Source of the DNA: Ferdinandcohnia sp036965165
Lineage (GTDB): Bacteria > Bacillota > Bacilli > Bacillales > Bacillaceae_L
Direction: 5' to 3'
Assembly (NCBI RefSeq): GCF_036965165.1
Contig: NZ_JBALOX010000007.1
Location: forward strand, 1-64,000
Length of the DNA stretch: 64,000 nucleotides
The translations under genes were made by a program, and so were the position numbers. The first letter of the stretch is position 1. Every line of letters begins with the position of its first letter. Below, one piece after another: positions 52,108-61,474 of the stretch. The notes under the pieces are model-generated. The model saw only the letters and a list, made by a program, of their open reading frames with translations, was not told where the DNA came from and ran no database searches.

Positions 52108-52554
52108 ATGGGTCTTCTCGAGCGTTTAAATAATGATATGAAAACAGCGATGAAGAATAAAGAGAAAGATAAGCTATCTGTTATTCGAATGGTGAAGGCT
52201 GCCCTTCAAAATGAGGGGATTAAGCTTGGTACCAGTGAACTTTCAGAAGAAACAGAACTAACGGTTCTTACTCGTGAATTAAAACAACGAAAAGATTCCC
52301 TCCGCGAATTTAGTAACGCTGGTCGTGAAGATCTTGTTAATAAAATTCAAACTGAAATTGAGATATTAGAGGTATACCTTCCAGAACAATTATCTGAAGA
52401 GGATCTTGTTATGATTGTGAAAGAAACAGTACAAGAGGTCAATGCTTCTTCAAAGGCTGACATGGGCAAAGTGATGGCTGCCATCATGCCAAAGGTTAAA
52501 GGCAAAGCTGATGGCGGTCTCGTAAACAAACTTGTTCAACAGCAATTATCTTAA
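52108..52554 (+). CDS. yqeY: GatB/YqeY domain protein
   Basis: Helical protein of 148 residues related to the tail domain of GatB; it may bind tRNA, but its role is not established. KDKLSVIRMVKAALQNEGI and the C-terminal VNKLVQQQLS are typical. It is co-transcribed with rpsU and ends at a terminator. Confidence 0.92.
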   Translation: MGLLERLNNDMKTAMKNKEKDKLSVIRMVKAALQNEGIKLGTSELSEETELTVLTRELKQRKDSLREFSNAGREDLVNKIQTEIEILEVYLPEQLSEEDLVMIVKETVQEVNASSKADMGKVMAAIMPKVKGKADGGLVNKLVQQQLS

Positions 52555-52558
52555 CAAA

Positions 52559-52587
52559 AGCACCTTACATCGCGTAAGGTGTTTTTT
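52559..52587 (+). terminator. Terminator after yqeY
   Basis: CACCTTAC/GTAAGGTG around ATCGC is followed by six T. Confidence 0.85.
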
Positions 52588-52693
52588 CATTATAAGGGGA
52601 TACTGGGGAATTGTACCTTTGAAATTGTTTCCCCCAATACATACTAAAGGTAGGAATTACCACTAAAAAGATTGTATAAAAACGATCAAAAAA

Positions 52694-52720
52694 TGAAACC
52701 AGGTATGCACTTCAATCGTA
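52694..52720 (+). promoter_or_regulatory. Sigma-W-type promoter of the nfeD-floA operon
   Basis: TGAAAC (52694-52699), a 17-base spacer and CGTA (52717-52720), an excellent ECF sigma-W match. The B. subtilis yqeZ-yqfA-yqfB operon belongs to the sigma-W envelope-stress regulon. Confidence 0.8.
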
Positions 52721-52768
52721 TTACATACTATGAAGACTCAAAAATGAATAGAGAGGAGGGAACGCGAT

Positions 52769-54100
52769 TTGAAAAAATGGAGAATCCTTTTATTCCTGTC
52801 CATTATTCTCTTGCCGCTAATCCTTACAATAACGCCAAATAAGAGCCACAGTGCAGCAGACCAAGTGGTGTATATTATCCCTTTGGAAGAAACAGTTGAA
52901 AAAGGATTAAGTGCATTTATCGATCGTTCGATTACTGATGCTGAGAATAAAGGAGCAGATATCATCATTTTTGAAATTAATACCCCGGGTGGGGCGGTTG
53001 ATGCTGCAACACAAATAGGCAAACGAATTCAGGAATCAACCATTCCTACGGTCGCCTATATCAATAACGATGCCATCTCAGCGGGTGCTTTTATCGCATT
53101 AAATGCAGATCAGATCTATATGTCTGATAATGGTAGAATGGGAGCAGCTGGTATAATTGACCAAGCAGGGAATACAGCAGATGAAAAAGCCGTTTCCTAC
53201 TGGTTGTCGGCAATGAAAGGCGCTGCAGAAAACAATGGGCGTGATCCAATTTACGCATTAGCAATGGCAGATAAAGAGATTGATCTTCCCGAGCTTGGCG
53301 CCGAAAAAGGAAAGTTTCTTACACTAACAGCCAAACAGGCTCTATCCGTTAAATATGCGGAAGGGATTGTCCACGATAGAGCTGAATTATTAAAGACACT
53401 AGGCTATGAAAAAGCAGCTATTGAAGAAGCAGAAGTAAGTATTGCTGAAAAAATTGCACGCTTTATTACAAATCCAATTGTTGTTTCGATTTTATTAACA
53501 ATCGGAAGCTTAGGGTTAGTTGTTGAATTATACTCTCCTGGTTTTGGCATTCCTGGTATAATGGGAATATCTGCACTATTGCTCTTTTTCTATGGGCATA
53601 TGGTAGCGGGACTAGCTGGAATGGAATCCATTATTCTTTTTGTAATAGGTATTGTATTAATTTTACTGGAGTTTGTTTTGCCTGGGGGGATTGTTGGCTT
53701 GATAGGAGTAGGGGCTATTTTAACGAGCTTTTTCTTAGCAGGAAGCAGTATGATGGTAATTAGTATTTCACTCTTAGTAGCATTAGTAGCAACAATTGTT
53801 GTATCGATCATTTTGGCGAAAGTTTTCGGCAAGAGGCTACATGCATTTAAAAAGATTATCCTCTTTGATTCTACCAATACTGAAAGTGGTTATGTGTCTA
53901 ATAAGAATCGAGAAGATTTAATCGGAAAACAAGGCATTGCCTTAACAACATTAAGACCTTCGGGTACTGCAATTATTAACGATGAAAGAATTGATGTTGT
54001 CACACAAGGCAATTTCATTGAAAGAAATACAAAAGTTGAAGTCATCAAAACAGAAGGTTCTCGAATTGTCGTTCGAGAAGTGACTGAAATTGATAAATAA
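52769..54100 (+). CDS. yqeZ: NfeD family membrane protein (YqeZ), ClpP-class serine protease domain
   Basis: Membrane protein of 443 residues. A signal peptide (about 1-29) is followed by a ClpP-like protease domain facing outward (INTPGGAVDAATQIG and NDAISAGAFIALNAD), then four or five membrane segments (about 230-360) and a C-terminal OB-fold domain (LIGKQGIALTTLRPSGTA). NfeD proteins pair with flotillins; here floA is 23 bases downstream. The TTG start follows GAGGAGGG. Confidence 0.9.
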   Translation: MKKWRILLFLSIILLPLILTITPNKSHSAADQVVYIIPLEETVEKGLSAFIDRSITDAENKGADIIIFEINTPGGAVDAATQIGKRIQESTIPTVAYINNDAISAGAFIALNADQIYMSDNGRMGAAGIIDQAGNTADEKAVSYWLSAMKGAAENNGRDPIYALAMADKEIDLPELGAEKGKFLTLTAKQALSVKYAEGIVHDRAELLKTLGYEKAAIEEAEVSIAEKIARFITNPIVVSILLTIGSLGLVVELYSPGFGIPGIMGISALLLFFYGHMVAGLAGMESIILFVIGIVLILLEFVLPGGIVGLIGVGAILTSFFLAGSSMMVISISLLVALVATIVVSIILAKVFGKRLHAFKKIILFDSTNTESGYVSNKNREDLIGKQGIALTTLRPSGTAIINDERIDVVTQGNFIERNTKVEVIKTEGSRIVVREVTEIDK

Positions 54101-54123
54101 AAAAAAGTAGGAGGAAAAATAAA

Positions 54124-55113
54124 ATGCCAACAGGTATGATTACAATTCTAATATTAGTTGCACTCGGTATTATTATATTGGCTGTACTCTTTACATTTGT
54201 GCCAGTTGCACTATGGATTTCAGCACTTGCAGCTGGTGTCCGTGTAAGTATTTTTACATTAATAGGGATGAGGTTGCGTCGCGTTATACCGGGTCGTGTT
54301 ATTATCCCGTTAATTAAGGCTCAAAAAGCAGGTTTAAATCTGAATACAAATCAATTGGAGAGTCACTATTTAGCAGGTGGTAATGTTGACCGTGTTGTTA
54401 ACGCACTAATCGCTGCACAACGTGCGAACATTGAATTAACCTTTGAAAGAGCAGCAGCAATCGATTTAGCAGGTCGTGACGTATTAGAGGCTGTACAAAT
54501 GAGTGTTAACCCTAAGGTTATCGAAACACCATTTATTTCAGGTGTGGCGATGGATGGTATTGAAGTAAAAGCAAAAGCACGTATCACAGTTCGTGCAAAT
54601 ATTGATCGCTTAGTCGGGGGAGCAGGAGAGGAAACTGTTATTGCCCGTGTAGGTGAAGGTATTGTAAGTACAATCGGTTCCCAAAATGATCATAAAAAAG
54701 TTCTTGAAAACCCCGATATGATTTCAAAAACTGTTTTAGCAAAAGGGCTTGATGCAGGTACTGCATTCGAAATCCTTTCCATTGATATCGCAGACCTTGA
54801 TATCGGTAAAAATATCGGGGCTGTACTTCAAACTGACCAAGCTGAAGCAGATAAGAAAATTGCTCAAGCGAAGGCTGAAGAACGTCGTGCAATGGCGGTT
54901 GCAAGTGAGCAAGAAATGCGCGCTCGTGTAGAAGAAATGAAAGCGAAGGTTGTGGAAGCTGAGGCTGAAGTACCATTAGCAATGGCAGAAGCATTACGCA
55001 CTGGTAACCTTGGAGTGCTGGACTATACAAATCTAAAAAATATCATGGCTGACACTGACATGAGAGATTCAATTGGTAGAAGCACTAAGGATCATGACGA
55101 AGATCATAAATAA
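54124..55113 (+). CDS. floA: Flotillin-like protein FloA (YqfA)
   Basis: Membrane scaffold of 329 residues that marks ordered membrane microdomains. An N-terminal membrane hairpin (about 5-45) is followed by the SPFH-like domain and an Ala/Glu-rich coiled coil (about 235-290, DQAEADKKIAQAKAEERRAMA) that mediates oligomers. It is expressed with the NfeD partner under a sigma-W-type promoter, which fits a role in envelope stress. Confidence 0.95.
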   Translation: MPTGMITILILVALGIIILAVLFTFVPVALWISALAAGVRVSIFTLIGMRLRRVIPGRVIIPLIKAQKAGLNLNTNQLESHYLAGGNVDRVVNALIAAQRANIELTFERAAAIDLAGRDVLEAVQMSVNPKVIETPFISGVAMDGIEVKAKARITVRANIDRLVGGAGEETVIARVGEGIVSTIGSQNDHKKVLENPDMISKTVLAKGLDAGTAFEILSIDIADLDIGKNIGAVLQTDQAEADKKIAQAKAEERRAMAVASEQEMRARVEEMKAKVVEAEAEVPLAMAEALRTGNLGVLDYTNLKNIMADTDMRDSIGRSTKDHDEDHK

Positions 55114-55143
55114 ACCTCAAAACGTCGAAAGGAGGTTTAGACT

Positions 55144-55626
55144 GTGGATTCACCTATAGAAGGGCTAATTAAATTTATTATGGCTAATCCCATAATTTTG
55201 ATAATCGTATTTGGACTTTTTGTTAATGCATTTAAACGTTTTGCGAGTGGTAAAAAAGAACCTACGACTCAAATACCATTACCAAAGCAGTTCGATCCGT
55301 TTGATCAAGAACCAAAGCCTGAAAAAGAGGAATATCAGGTCGAAACGAAGTATGATTATGATGAATTTGAAGCTAAAGAAGCTTCTGCTCCTCAGGTTCC
55401 AAATACGTTCTTTGAACGATACCAAGAGCTTCAACAAAATGGAACCTATAGTGAAAACAAAAGCAAGGGTGAAGAACCAGCCATAACGGTTCATAAGCCT
55501 GCAGTAGCCAATAAAGAACGTTTGGCTGTCAAAAGCTACTCGAAAAACAAAGTCGTCGAAGGGATTGTATGGTCTGAAATTCTTGGTCCCCCAAGGGCAA
55601 AAAGACCGTACCAACTCCGTCGATAA
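55144..55626 (+). CDS. YqfB-position membrane-anchored protein
   Basis: Protein of 160 residues with one N-terminal membrane segment (about 10-30). A long hydrophilic, Lys/Glu-rich region follows, and a basic tail ends SEILGPPRAKRPYQLRR. The GTG start lies after AAAGGAGG. It occupies the yqfB position of the nfeD-floA operon, but I cannot confirm homology to B. subtilis YqfB. No enzymatic domain is seen. Confidence 0.75.
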   Translation: MDSPIEGLIKFIMANPIILIIVFGLFVNAFKRFASGKKEPTTQIPLPKQFDPFDQEPKPEKEEYQVETKYDYDEFEAKEASAPQVPNTFFERYQELQQNGTYSENKSKGEEPAITVHKPAVANKERLAVKSYSKNKVVEGIVWSEILGPPRAKRPYQLRR

Positions 55627-55692
55627 AATTTTATAGATGTTCTATGAACCCCGTTTCACTCATAAATATGAGTTGAAAGGGGGTTCTTTTTT

Positions 55693-55977
55693 ATGCCTAA
55701 AAACCTAGGACAACGCATGAAAAGATGGATCACAAACAAGATGGAACTTCCTGCTGACGTCATGATGGATCTTCCAAGAATAACCATGATTGGACAATTA
55801 CATATTTACATAGAGAATCATCGCGGATTATTAACCTTTTCAGATAAAGAAGTACGGCTATTACTGAAACAAGGACAACTTCTGATAAAAGGGAAAGCAT
55901 TTGTGATTAAAACAATTTTACCTGAGGAAATCATGCTCGAAGGAAAAATTGAACATGTGCAATATATTGAGAATTGA
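55693..55977 (+). CDS. yqfC: Sporulation protein YqfC
   Basis: YabP/YqfC family protein of 94 residues (PADVMMDLPRITMIG, then LLLKQGQLLIKGKAFVI). In B. subtilis yqfC and yqfD form a sigma-E operon needed for efficient sporulation. AAAGGGGG precedes the ATG. A CATAAATA at 55661-55668 might be a sigma-E -10, but the -35 is poor. A family A element fills the 150 bases before yqfD. Confidence 0.88.
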   Translation: MPKNLGQRMKRWITNKMELPADVMMDLPRITMIGQLHIYIENHRGLLTFSDKEVRLLLKQGQLLIKGKAFVIKTILPEEIMLEGKIEHVQYIEN

Positions 55978-55989
55978 GAATTGATTCTA

Positions 55990-56117
55990 CCTTTATTCAG
56001 CATGGCTGAATAAAGGAAAGCCTCCGGCGGATGCCACGATTTTTTAGAGGAAATTTTTCGGTCAAGCCCGAAAAAAATCGGGCGCAAATACGCCGAGGCG
56101 AATTTGATTAGAGGAGG
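55990..56117 (+). repeat. Family A element, copy A6 (short form)
   Basis: A 12-bp perfect hairpin (55990-56001 and 56005-56016) with an ATG loop is followed by GCCTCCGGCGGATGCCACGA, a TTTTTCGG/CCGAAAAA hairpin and the CAAATACGCC/GGCGAATTTG hairpin. GCCTCC (56020-56025) is fully complementary to GGAGGC (56113-56118), the ribosome binding site of yqfD. Confidence 0.85.
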
Positions 56118-56128
56118 CCATTTATAGC

Positions 56129-57275
56129 ATGAAAAATCATTGGATGCACTTTTTTACTGGAAGTGTCAAGGTAGTTATTTCAGGAAAAGGGACAGAGAGA
56201 TTCATAAATGAGTGTGTAAGGCAAGGAATTGTCGTGTGGGATGTGAAAAAGCCGGGTACACATGCCCTGAGCTTTTCAATGTATTTAAAAGATATAAAAA
56301 AAATTCGACGAGTTGTTCGTAAAAATGATTGTAAACTTAAATTCATTGGAAAAAGGGGCTTGCCATTTCTCGTTCANNTTTTTTATCATTGTTACCTTAT
56401 TATCAAATATGGTTTGGAACATAAAAGTGGAGGGAGCCAAACCAGAAACAGAGCACCGCATTATTCAAGAATTGAAAAAGCTTGGTGTAGAAAAAGGGAA
56501 GCTACAATTTTTTATAGAAGATAATGAATCATTGCAAAGGCATCTGGAAGATGCCGTAACTGATATTACATGGATTGGTGTGGAATTAAATGGGACGACC
56601 TATCATTTTGAGGTTGTTGAAAAGAACCAGCCGGAACCTCCAGAACAGCTTAGTCCAAGAAATCTTGTTGCCAATAAAAAAGCAATTATCAAGAAACTAA
56701 TCGTGGAAGAAGGAAAGCCCGTTGTAGCCGAAAATGATTTTGTCAAAAAGGGCGATCTTTTAGTTACTGGTAAAATTGGAAAAGAAGGAGAGGAAATCTA
56801 CGTACCTGCACGTGGAAAAATTTTTGGCGAAACTTGGTACAAGTCTGAAGTAACGGTAGAAATTACAACGAAACTTGATGTATTAACAGGGGAAAATAAT
56901 ATAAAACACTATATCTCGTTAGGGGATTTCCGTATACCTATTTGGGGTTTTGGTAAGATTGAATATAAGGAGTTTCAAACGGATTTGGAGGAAAGACATA
57001 TCAAATTTTTTAATTGGGAACTTCCAATTGCATATGAAAAAGAGACCATTAGAGAAAGTGAAAAAACCATCAGAACGTATACGACAAATGAGGCTATCGA
57101 AGAAGCTAAGCGAATTGGAAGGAATACGTTAGAACAAGAATTAGATAGCGATGCTGAAATTATGGAAGAAAAAGTTTTGCGTCATTCCATTAACAATGGT
57201 AAAGTAAAATTGGAAATAAAATATAATGTTATTGAGAATATCGTCACTACGATACCATTAGTTCAAGGAGACTAA
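56129..57275 (+). CDS. yqfD: Sporulation protein YqfD (interrupted by an assembly gap)
   Basis: Mother-cell membrane protein of about 390-400 residues. The N-terminal 83 residues are soluble (HWMHFFTGSVKVVISGKGTE). NN at 56377-56378 breaks the frame within or just before the membrane segment. The rest (from about 56379) is the extracytoplasmic part related to IV-type sporulation proteins, ending IVTTIPLVQGD. The visible length (382 codons) is a little short for the family, so the gap may hide about 15 residues. GAGGAGG comes from repeat A6. Confidence 0.9.
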
Positions 57276-57278
57276 AGG

Positions 57279-58241
57279 ATGTCAGAAGATTTAGTTATGA
57301 GTAAACATCAACTTGAAAATACAAACGAGGCACTAGTTTTGTTTGGAAACAATGATCTTCATCTTAAACGGATTGAAGAAGAATTAAATGTTTCGATCAT
57401 CACAAGAGGTGAGGCTGTCCATGTCTCAGGAGACGCAACTAATGTACAGCTTGTTGAGGGAATACTTGAAAAGCTTCTTGGAGTGATACGAAAAGGGATA
57501 CATGTAAGTGAACGAGATATTATTTACTGTATTCAAATGGCGAAAAGTGGGAAACTAGATTCATTTGAAGAAATATACGATGAAGAAATTACAAAAACTG
57601 CAAAGGGGAAATCCATTCGTGTAAAAACACACGGACAACGTCAATATGTGGCAGCTATTAAACAGCATGATTTAGTATTTGGTATCGGTCCAGCGGGTAC
57701 CGGAAAAACCTATTTGGCAGTTGTTATGGCTGTAAACGCTTTGAAAAACGGACAGGTTAAACGCATTATTCTGACTCGTCCAGCTGTTGAAGCAGGTGAA
57801 AGCCTAGGATTTTTACCAGGAGATTTAAAAGAAAAGGTTGATCCATACTTACGTCCTTTGTATGATGGATTACACGATGTACTAGGTGCTGAGCATACCG
57901 AACGTTTAATGGAACGAGGAATAATTGAAATTGCCCCATTAGCCTATATGAGAGGACGTACACTTGACGATGCTTTTGTCATTTTAGATGAAGCGCAAAA
58001 TACAACATTGGCCCAAATGAAGATGTTTTTGACACGCTTAGGTTTTGGCTCTAAAATGGTCATAACAGGAGATATCTCGCAAATCGATTTACCTAAAGGG
58101 GTAAAATCCGGCTTACATGAAGCAATAAATATCCTGAAGGATGTATATGGATCTGCGTTTATCTTTTTGGAACAGTCTGATGTTGTACGTCATCCTCTTG
58201 TAGCACGCATTATTGAAGCGTATGAAAAGGCTGAGGCTTAA
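57279..58241 (+). CDS. phoH: PhoH family ATPase
   Basis: Cytoplasmic ATPase of 320 residues related to the N-terminal half of superfamily 1 helicases. An N-terminal KH-like part is followed by the P-loop GPAGTGKTYLA and Walker B FVILDEAQN. The role is unsettled, probably RNA metabolism, which its conserved link with ybeY supports. The ATG lies three bases after the yqfD stop. A terminator follows. Confidence 0.94.
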   Translation: MSEDLVMSKHQLENTNEALVLFGNNDLHLKRIEEELNVSIITRGEAVHVSGDATNVQLVEGILEKLLGVIRKGIHVSERDIIYCIQMAKSGKLDSFEEIYDEEITKTAKGKSIRVKTHGQRQYVAAIKQHDLVFGIGPAGTGKTYLAVVMAVNALKNGQVKRIILTRPAVEAGESLGFLPGDLKEKVDPYLRPLYDGLHDVLGAEHTERLMERGIIEIAPLAYMRGRTLDDAFVILDEAQNTTLAQMKMFLTRLGFGSKMVITGDISQIDLPKGVKSGLHEAINILKDVYGSAFIFLEQSDVVRHPLVARIIEAYEKAEA

Positions 58242-58248
58242 AGTAGTA

Positions 58249-58276
58249 AAGACCCATATGTAATGGGTCTTTTTTA
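58249..58276 (+). terminator. Terminator between phoH and pgpH
   Basis: AAGACCCAT/ATGGGTCTT around ATGTA is followed by TTTTTA. Confidence 0.85.
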
Positions 58277-58324
58277 TCATTAGTGGAACTGGTAAAATAA
58301 GCCTTAGAGAAGGAGGTTCAAGAA

Positions 58325-60523
58325 ATGAGGAAAACGACAAAGCTAACAAATAAGTTGTCCGTTATTAAAAGCAAACAATACCTACATATTTTGATTTATA
58401 TCCTCCTTGCAGGGATTATGTTTTTAGTCATGTTTAGTAATGTCAAACCGGAAGTTTTGCAATTAGAGGTTTTGCATCCTTCTGAACAGACAATTCGTTC
58501 TCCATTAACAATTGAAGATAAAATTGCCACTAAGGCAAAACAGGATGCAGCAGCAAAAGAAGTTGAAGATGTTTTTACACTTAAGTCCGAATATGCAGAT
58601 AATCAAGTGGATCTTGCCATTTCTATTTTTGACTCTATTGAAGAAACGAATAATGAAGCATTGGATATGTATAATGTGAAGGTAAAAGAATGGGAAAGTC
58701 GTACGGAAGAAGATCGAGGGGAAGAACCCAAACCATTGACAGCTTCAGAAAAATTACAGATGCTAAAGACGAAGCTACCACAGGATTTAATAAATCGAAT
58801 ACCGGATGATGTCCTTACAGCTTTATTAACTGCTACTCGTGATCAATTATCCCGTGCAAAAGATGCGGTTATCACTGCAGTAAATAATGTCATGAATACG
58901 AGAATTCCATCTTCTGAGGTAGAAAATGCAAAAAATAAAGTCGTGGAAGAACTGCAATACTCCAGTGTTGATACAGCACTACGAGAGTCTATGCGTGAAA
59001 TGGCGCGTTTTGCAATCGTTCAAAACGTCTATTATGATGTTGATGCCACCGAAGAAAAACGCCGTCAAGCGAGTGAAGTGGTGGAGCCGGTAAAAATTCT
59101 ACAAGGTCAAATAATTGTAGAAGAAGGTCAATTAATCACAAGGGATATATATCGTCAATTAGAGCTGCTAGGTATGACTAGCACCAATAACCCAATTCTA
59201 CCATTCATTGGCCTGGCATTAATTATTGTGTTAGTGATTACGGCACTCGTGTATCATTTTCATAACGAGATGATTCCTACCGACCGACATCGGAATATTT
59301 ACTTACTAATTTTTGCGATTATCTTTACTATTACCATTCTATTAATGAAAGGTATAAGTTTATTCCAACAAATCGATTATTCCGATATTGGATATATAGT
59401 TCCGGTAGCTATGGGTGCATTGTTAATAAAACTATTAATTAATGAAAAAGTTGCCATACTTTCGAGCATGATTTTTGCCGTTTGTGGAAGTCTTATCTTT
59501 AACGAGGGTGTTACGGGTACGCTCAATTTCACAGCTGGAATATATTTCTTGTTTGGTTGCTTAGCTGGTGTCTTATTTTTAAGTAAGCATAATCGTAGAG
59601 GAAAAATTCTCCAAGCAGGACTTTTTGTGGCCTTGATTAATATTATCGTGATTTTTTCGATTATGTTATTACAAAATGGTAGTTATTCAAGCCTAGACTA
59701 TGGTTCATCCATTATTATGGCAGTTTTATCGGGTGTTATAGCTGCTGTCCTAACAATAGGTCTATTGCCATTCTTTGAAGCAGGATTTAATATTCTATCG
59801 ACCATGAAATTAATCGAATTATCTAACCCAAATCACCCATTATTACGTAAAATTTTAACGGAAGCACCAGGAACATATCATCATAGTGTCATGGTTGCGA
59901 ATTTGTCAGAGTCTGCATGTGAAGCAATTGGGGCAAATGGATTATTAGCGAGAGTTTCATCGTATTATCATGATATTGGAAAAACAAAGCGCCCGCATTT
60001 CTTTATTGAAAACCAGATGAATATTGAAAATCCACATGATAAAATTGCTCCACAGCTTAGTAAGACGATTATTACAGCACATGCCACAGATGGAGCAGAA
60101 ACTTTGAGAAAATATAAAATGCCCAAAGAAATCGTCGACATTGCCGAACAGCATCATGGGACAACACTGTTAAAATATTTTTATCATAAAGCAAAGCAAC
60201 AAAGTGAGCGAGAAATCCTTGAGTCTGATTTCAGATATGTGGGCCCTAAGGCACAAACAAAAGAGGCTTCAGTCATTGGAATTGCAGATAGTGTTGAAGC
60301 AGCGGTACGTTCGCTATCAAACCCAACCCCTCAAAAAATCGAGTCACTAGTTAATAGTATCATTGCCGACCGATTACAGGATGGGCAATTTGATGAATGT
60401 GATATAACGTTAAAAGAGCTTGATATCGTTGCAAAAACACTTTGTGAATCACTAAAGGGAATCTTCCATTCAAGGATTGAATACCCTGCTGAGGCTACAA
60501 AACAGAAGGTGAAAGAAGCATGA
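58325..60523 (+). CDS. pgpH: Cyclic-di-AMP phosphodiesterase PgpH
   Basis: Membrane HD-domain phosphodiesterase of 732 residues that hydrolyses c-di-AMP. An N-terminal membrane segment is followed by the extracellular 7TMR-HDED domain (to about 285), seven membrane segments, and a cytoplasmic HD domain. The metal ligands are in GTYHHSVMVANL, SYYHDIGKTKRPHFF and EQHHGTT. AGAAGGAGG precedes the ATG. Its stop overlaps ybeY by 4 bases. Confidence 0.95.
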   Translation: MRKTTKLTNKLSVIKSKQYLHILIYILLAGIMFLVMFSNVKPEVLQLEVLHPSEQTIRSPLTIEDKIATKAKQDAAAKEVEDVFTLKSEYADNQVDLAISIFDSIEETNNEALDMYNVKVKEWESRTEEDRGEEPKPLTASEKLQMLKTKLPQDLINRIPDDVLTALLTATRDQLSRAKDAVITAVNNVMNTRIPSSEVENAKNKVVEELQYSSVDTALRESMREMARFAIVQNVYYDVDATEEKRRQASEVVEPVKILQGQIIVEEGQLITRDIYRQLELLGMTSTNNPILPFIGLALIIVLVITALVYHFHNEMIPTDRHRNIYLLIFAIIFTITILLMKGISLFQQIDYSDIGYIVPVAMGALLIKLLINEKVAILSSMIFAVCGSLIFNEGVTGTLNFTAGIYFLFGCLAGVLFLSKHNRRGKILQAGLFVALINIIVIFSIMLLQNGSYSSLDYGSSIIMAVLSGVIAAVLTIGLLPFFEAGFNILSTMKLIELSNPNHPLLRKILTEAPGTYHHSVMVANLSESACEAIGANGLLARVSSYYHDIGKTKRPHFFIENQMNIENPHDKIAPQLSKTIITAHATDGAETLRKYKMPKEIVDIAEQHHGTTLLKYFYHKAKQQSEREILESDFRYVGPKAQTKEASVIGIADSVEAAVRSLSNPTPQKIESLVNSIIADRLQDGQFDECDITLKELDIVAKTLCESLKGIFHSRIEYPAEATKQKVKEA

Positions 60524-60990
60524 GATTAGAAATTGATTTTAACGATGAAATTGGTGAAGTAAAAGAAGACGAATGCACGTTAGTTGAAGAACTACTTTTT
60601 TTAGCTGCTAAACTAGAAGGCGTAAAAGAAGGGACAGAGGTTTCGATTACCTTTGTTGATAATGACCGGATTCAAGAAATTAATCGGGAATATCGCGATA
60701 AAGATCAACCAACAGATGTAATTTCCTTTGCTATGGAAGAAATGGGCGAAGGAGAGATTGCCATTATTGGTGAAGACATACCAAAGCTATTAGGAGATAT
60801 CATTATTTCAATCCCTCGGGCAAGAGAGCAGGCCGAGGATTATGGTCATTCCTTTGCTCGTGAATTAGGTTTCCTTGCGGTCCATGGTTTCTTGCATTTG
60901 CTTGGCTATGACCATATGACAAAAGAGGATGAGGAAAAAATGTTCTCAAGACAAAAGGAAATCTTAGAGGTCTATGGACTTGAAAGATAA
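60520..60990 (+). CDS. ybeY: rRNA maturation factor YbeY (endoribonuclease)
   Basis: Zinc-dependent endoribonuclease of 156 residues for 16S rRNA 3' processing and quality control. The zinc site HGFLHLLGYDH has its three His. PTDVISFAMEE and GDIIIS are further signatures. It overlaps pgpH (ATGA) and dgkA (17 bases). Confidence 0.95.
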   Translation: MRLEIDFNDEIGEVKEDECTLVEELLFLAAKLEGVKEGTEVSITFVDNDRIQEINREYRDKDQPTDVISFAMEEMGEGEIAIIGEDIPKLLGDIIISIPRAREQAEDYGHSFARELGFLAVHGFLHLLGYDHMTKEDEEKMFSRQKEILEVYGLER

Positions 60991-61360
60991 GCAAAAAAGG
61001 AAATGGGCGCGCTTAATCAGAAGCTTTTCGTATGCTTTACAAGGCTTGCGAGAAGCATTTTTTTCGGAACGTAATTTACAGATACACTTTTTGTTTTCCA
61101 TCATTGTAGTGATTTGCGGATTCCTTTTTCAAATCACCAAGATGGAATGGATGGTTATTCTTCTTTTAATCGGTGGAATGTTTTCAATCGAATTGATGAA
61201 TACGTCTGTTGAAAAGGTGGTGGATTTAGTTACCAGTGAATTTCATCCCCTAGCTAAGAAAGCTAAGGATATCGCAGCTGGAGCTGTCCTCATTTTTGCG
61301 GTTATATCTGTTATCATTGGATTGATCATCTTCGTGCCTTACTTAATCGGGTTAATTTAA
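60974..61360 (+). CDS. dgkA: Diacylglycerol kinase family protein (undecaprenol kinase type)
   Basis: Small membrane kinase of 128 residues. RSFSYALQGLREAFFSERN leads to three membrane segments, and the catalytic motif ELMNTSVEKVVDLV follows. In Gram-positive bacteria this enzyme phosphorylates undecaprenol rather than diacylglycerol. It overlaps ybeY by 17 bases. Confidence 0.92.
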   Translation: MDLKDKQKRKWARLIRSFSYALQGLREAFFSERNLQIHFLFSIIVVICGFLFQITKMEWMVILLLIGGMFSIELMNTSVEKVVDLVTSEFHPLAKKAKDIAAGAVLIFAVISVIIGLIIFVPYLIGLI

Positions 61361-61474
61361 AGAAAATTCTTACAATCGTGTAACAAATGATTTAAACCGA
61401 TGCATGAATCAAGATTTTTAGGTAAAATAAAAATACACTTCCGTACTAGGATACGCAGAAAGGAATAATGAATT

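Noticed and set aside
55661..55668. Sigma-E promoter of yqfC (CATAAATA)
   Set aside because: The -10 is only a partial match and no acceptable -35 lies 14-15 bases upstream, so it is mentioned under yqfC but not listed as a feature.
56371..56385. yqfD appears split in two
   Set aside because: The break coincides with NN at 56377-56378. Both parts match YqfD, so this is a gap rather than a pseudogene.
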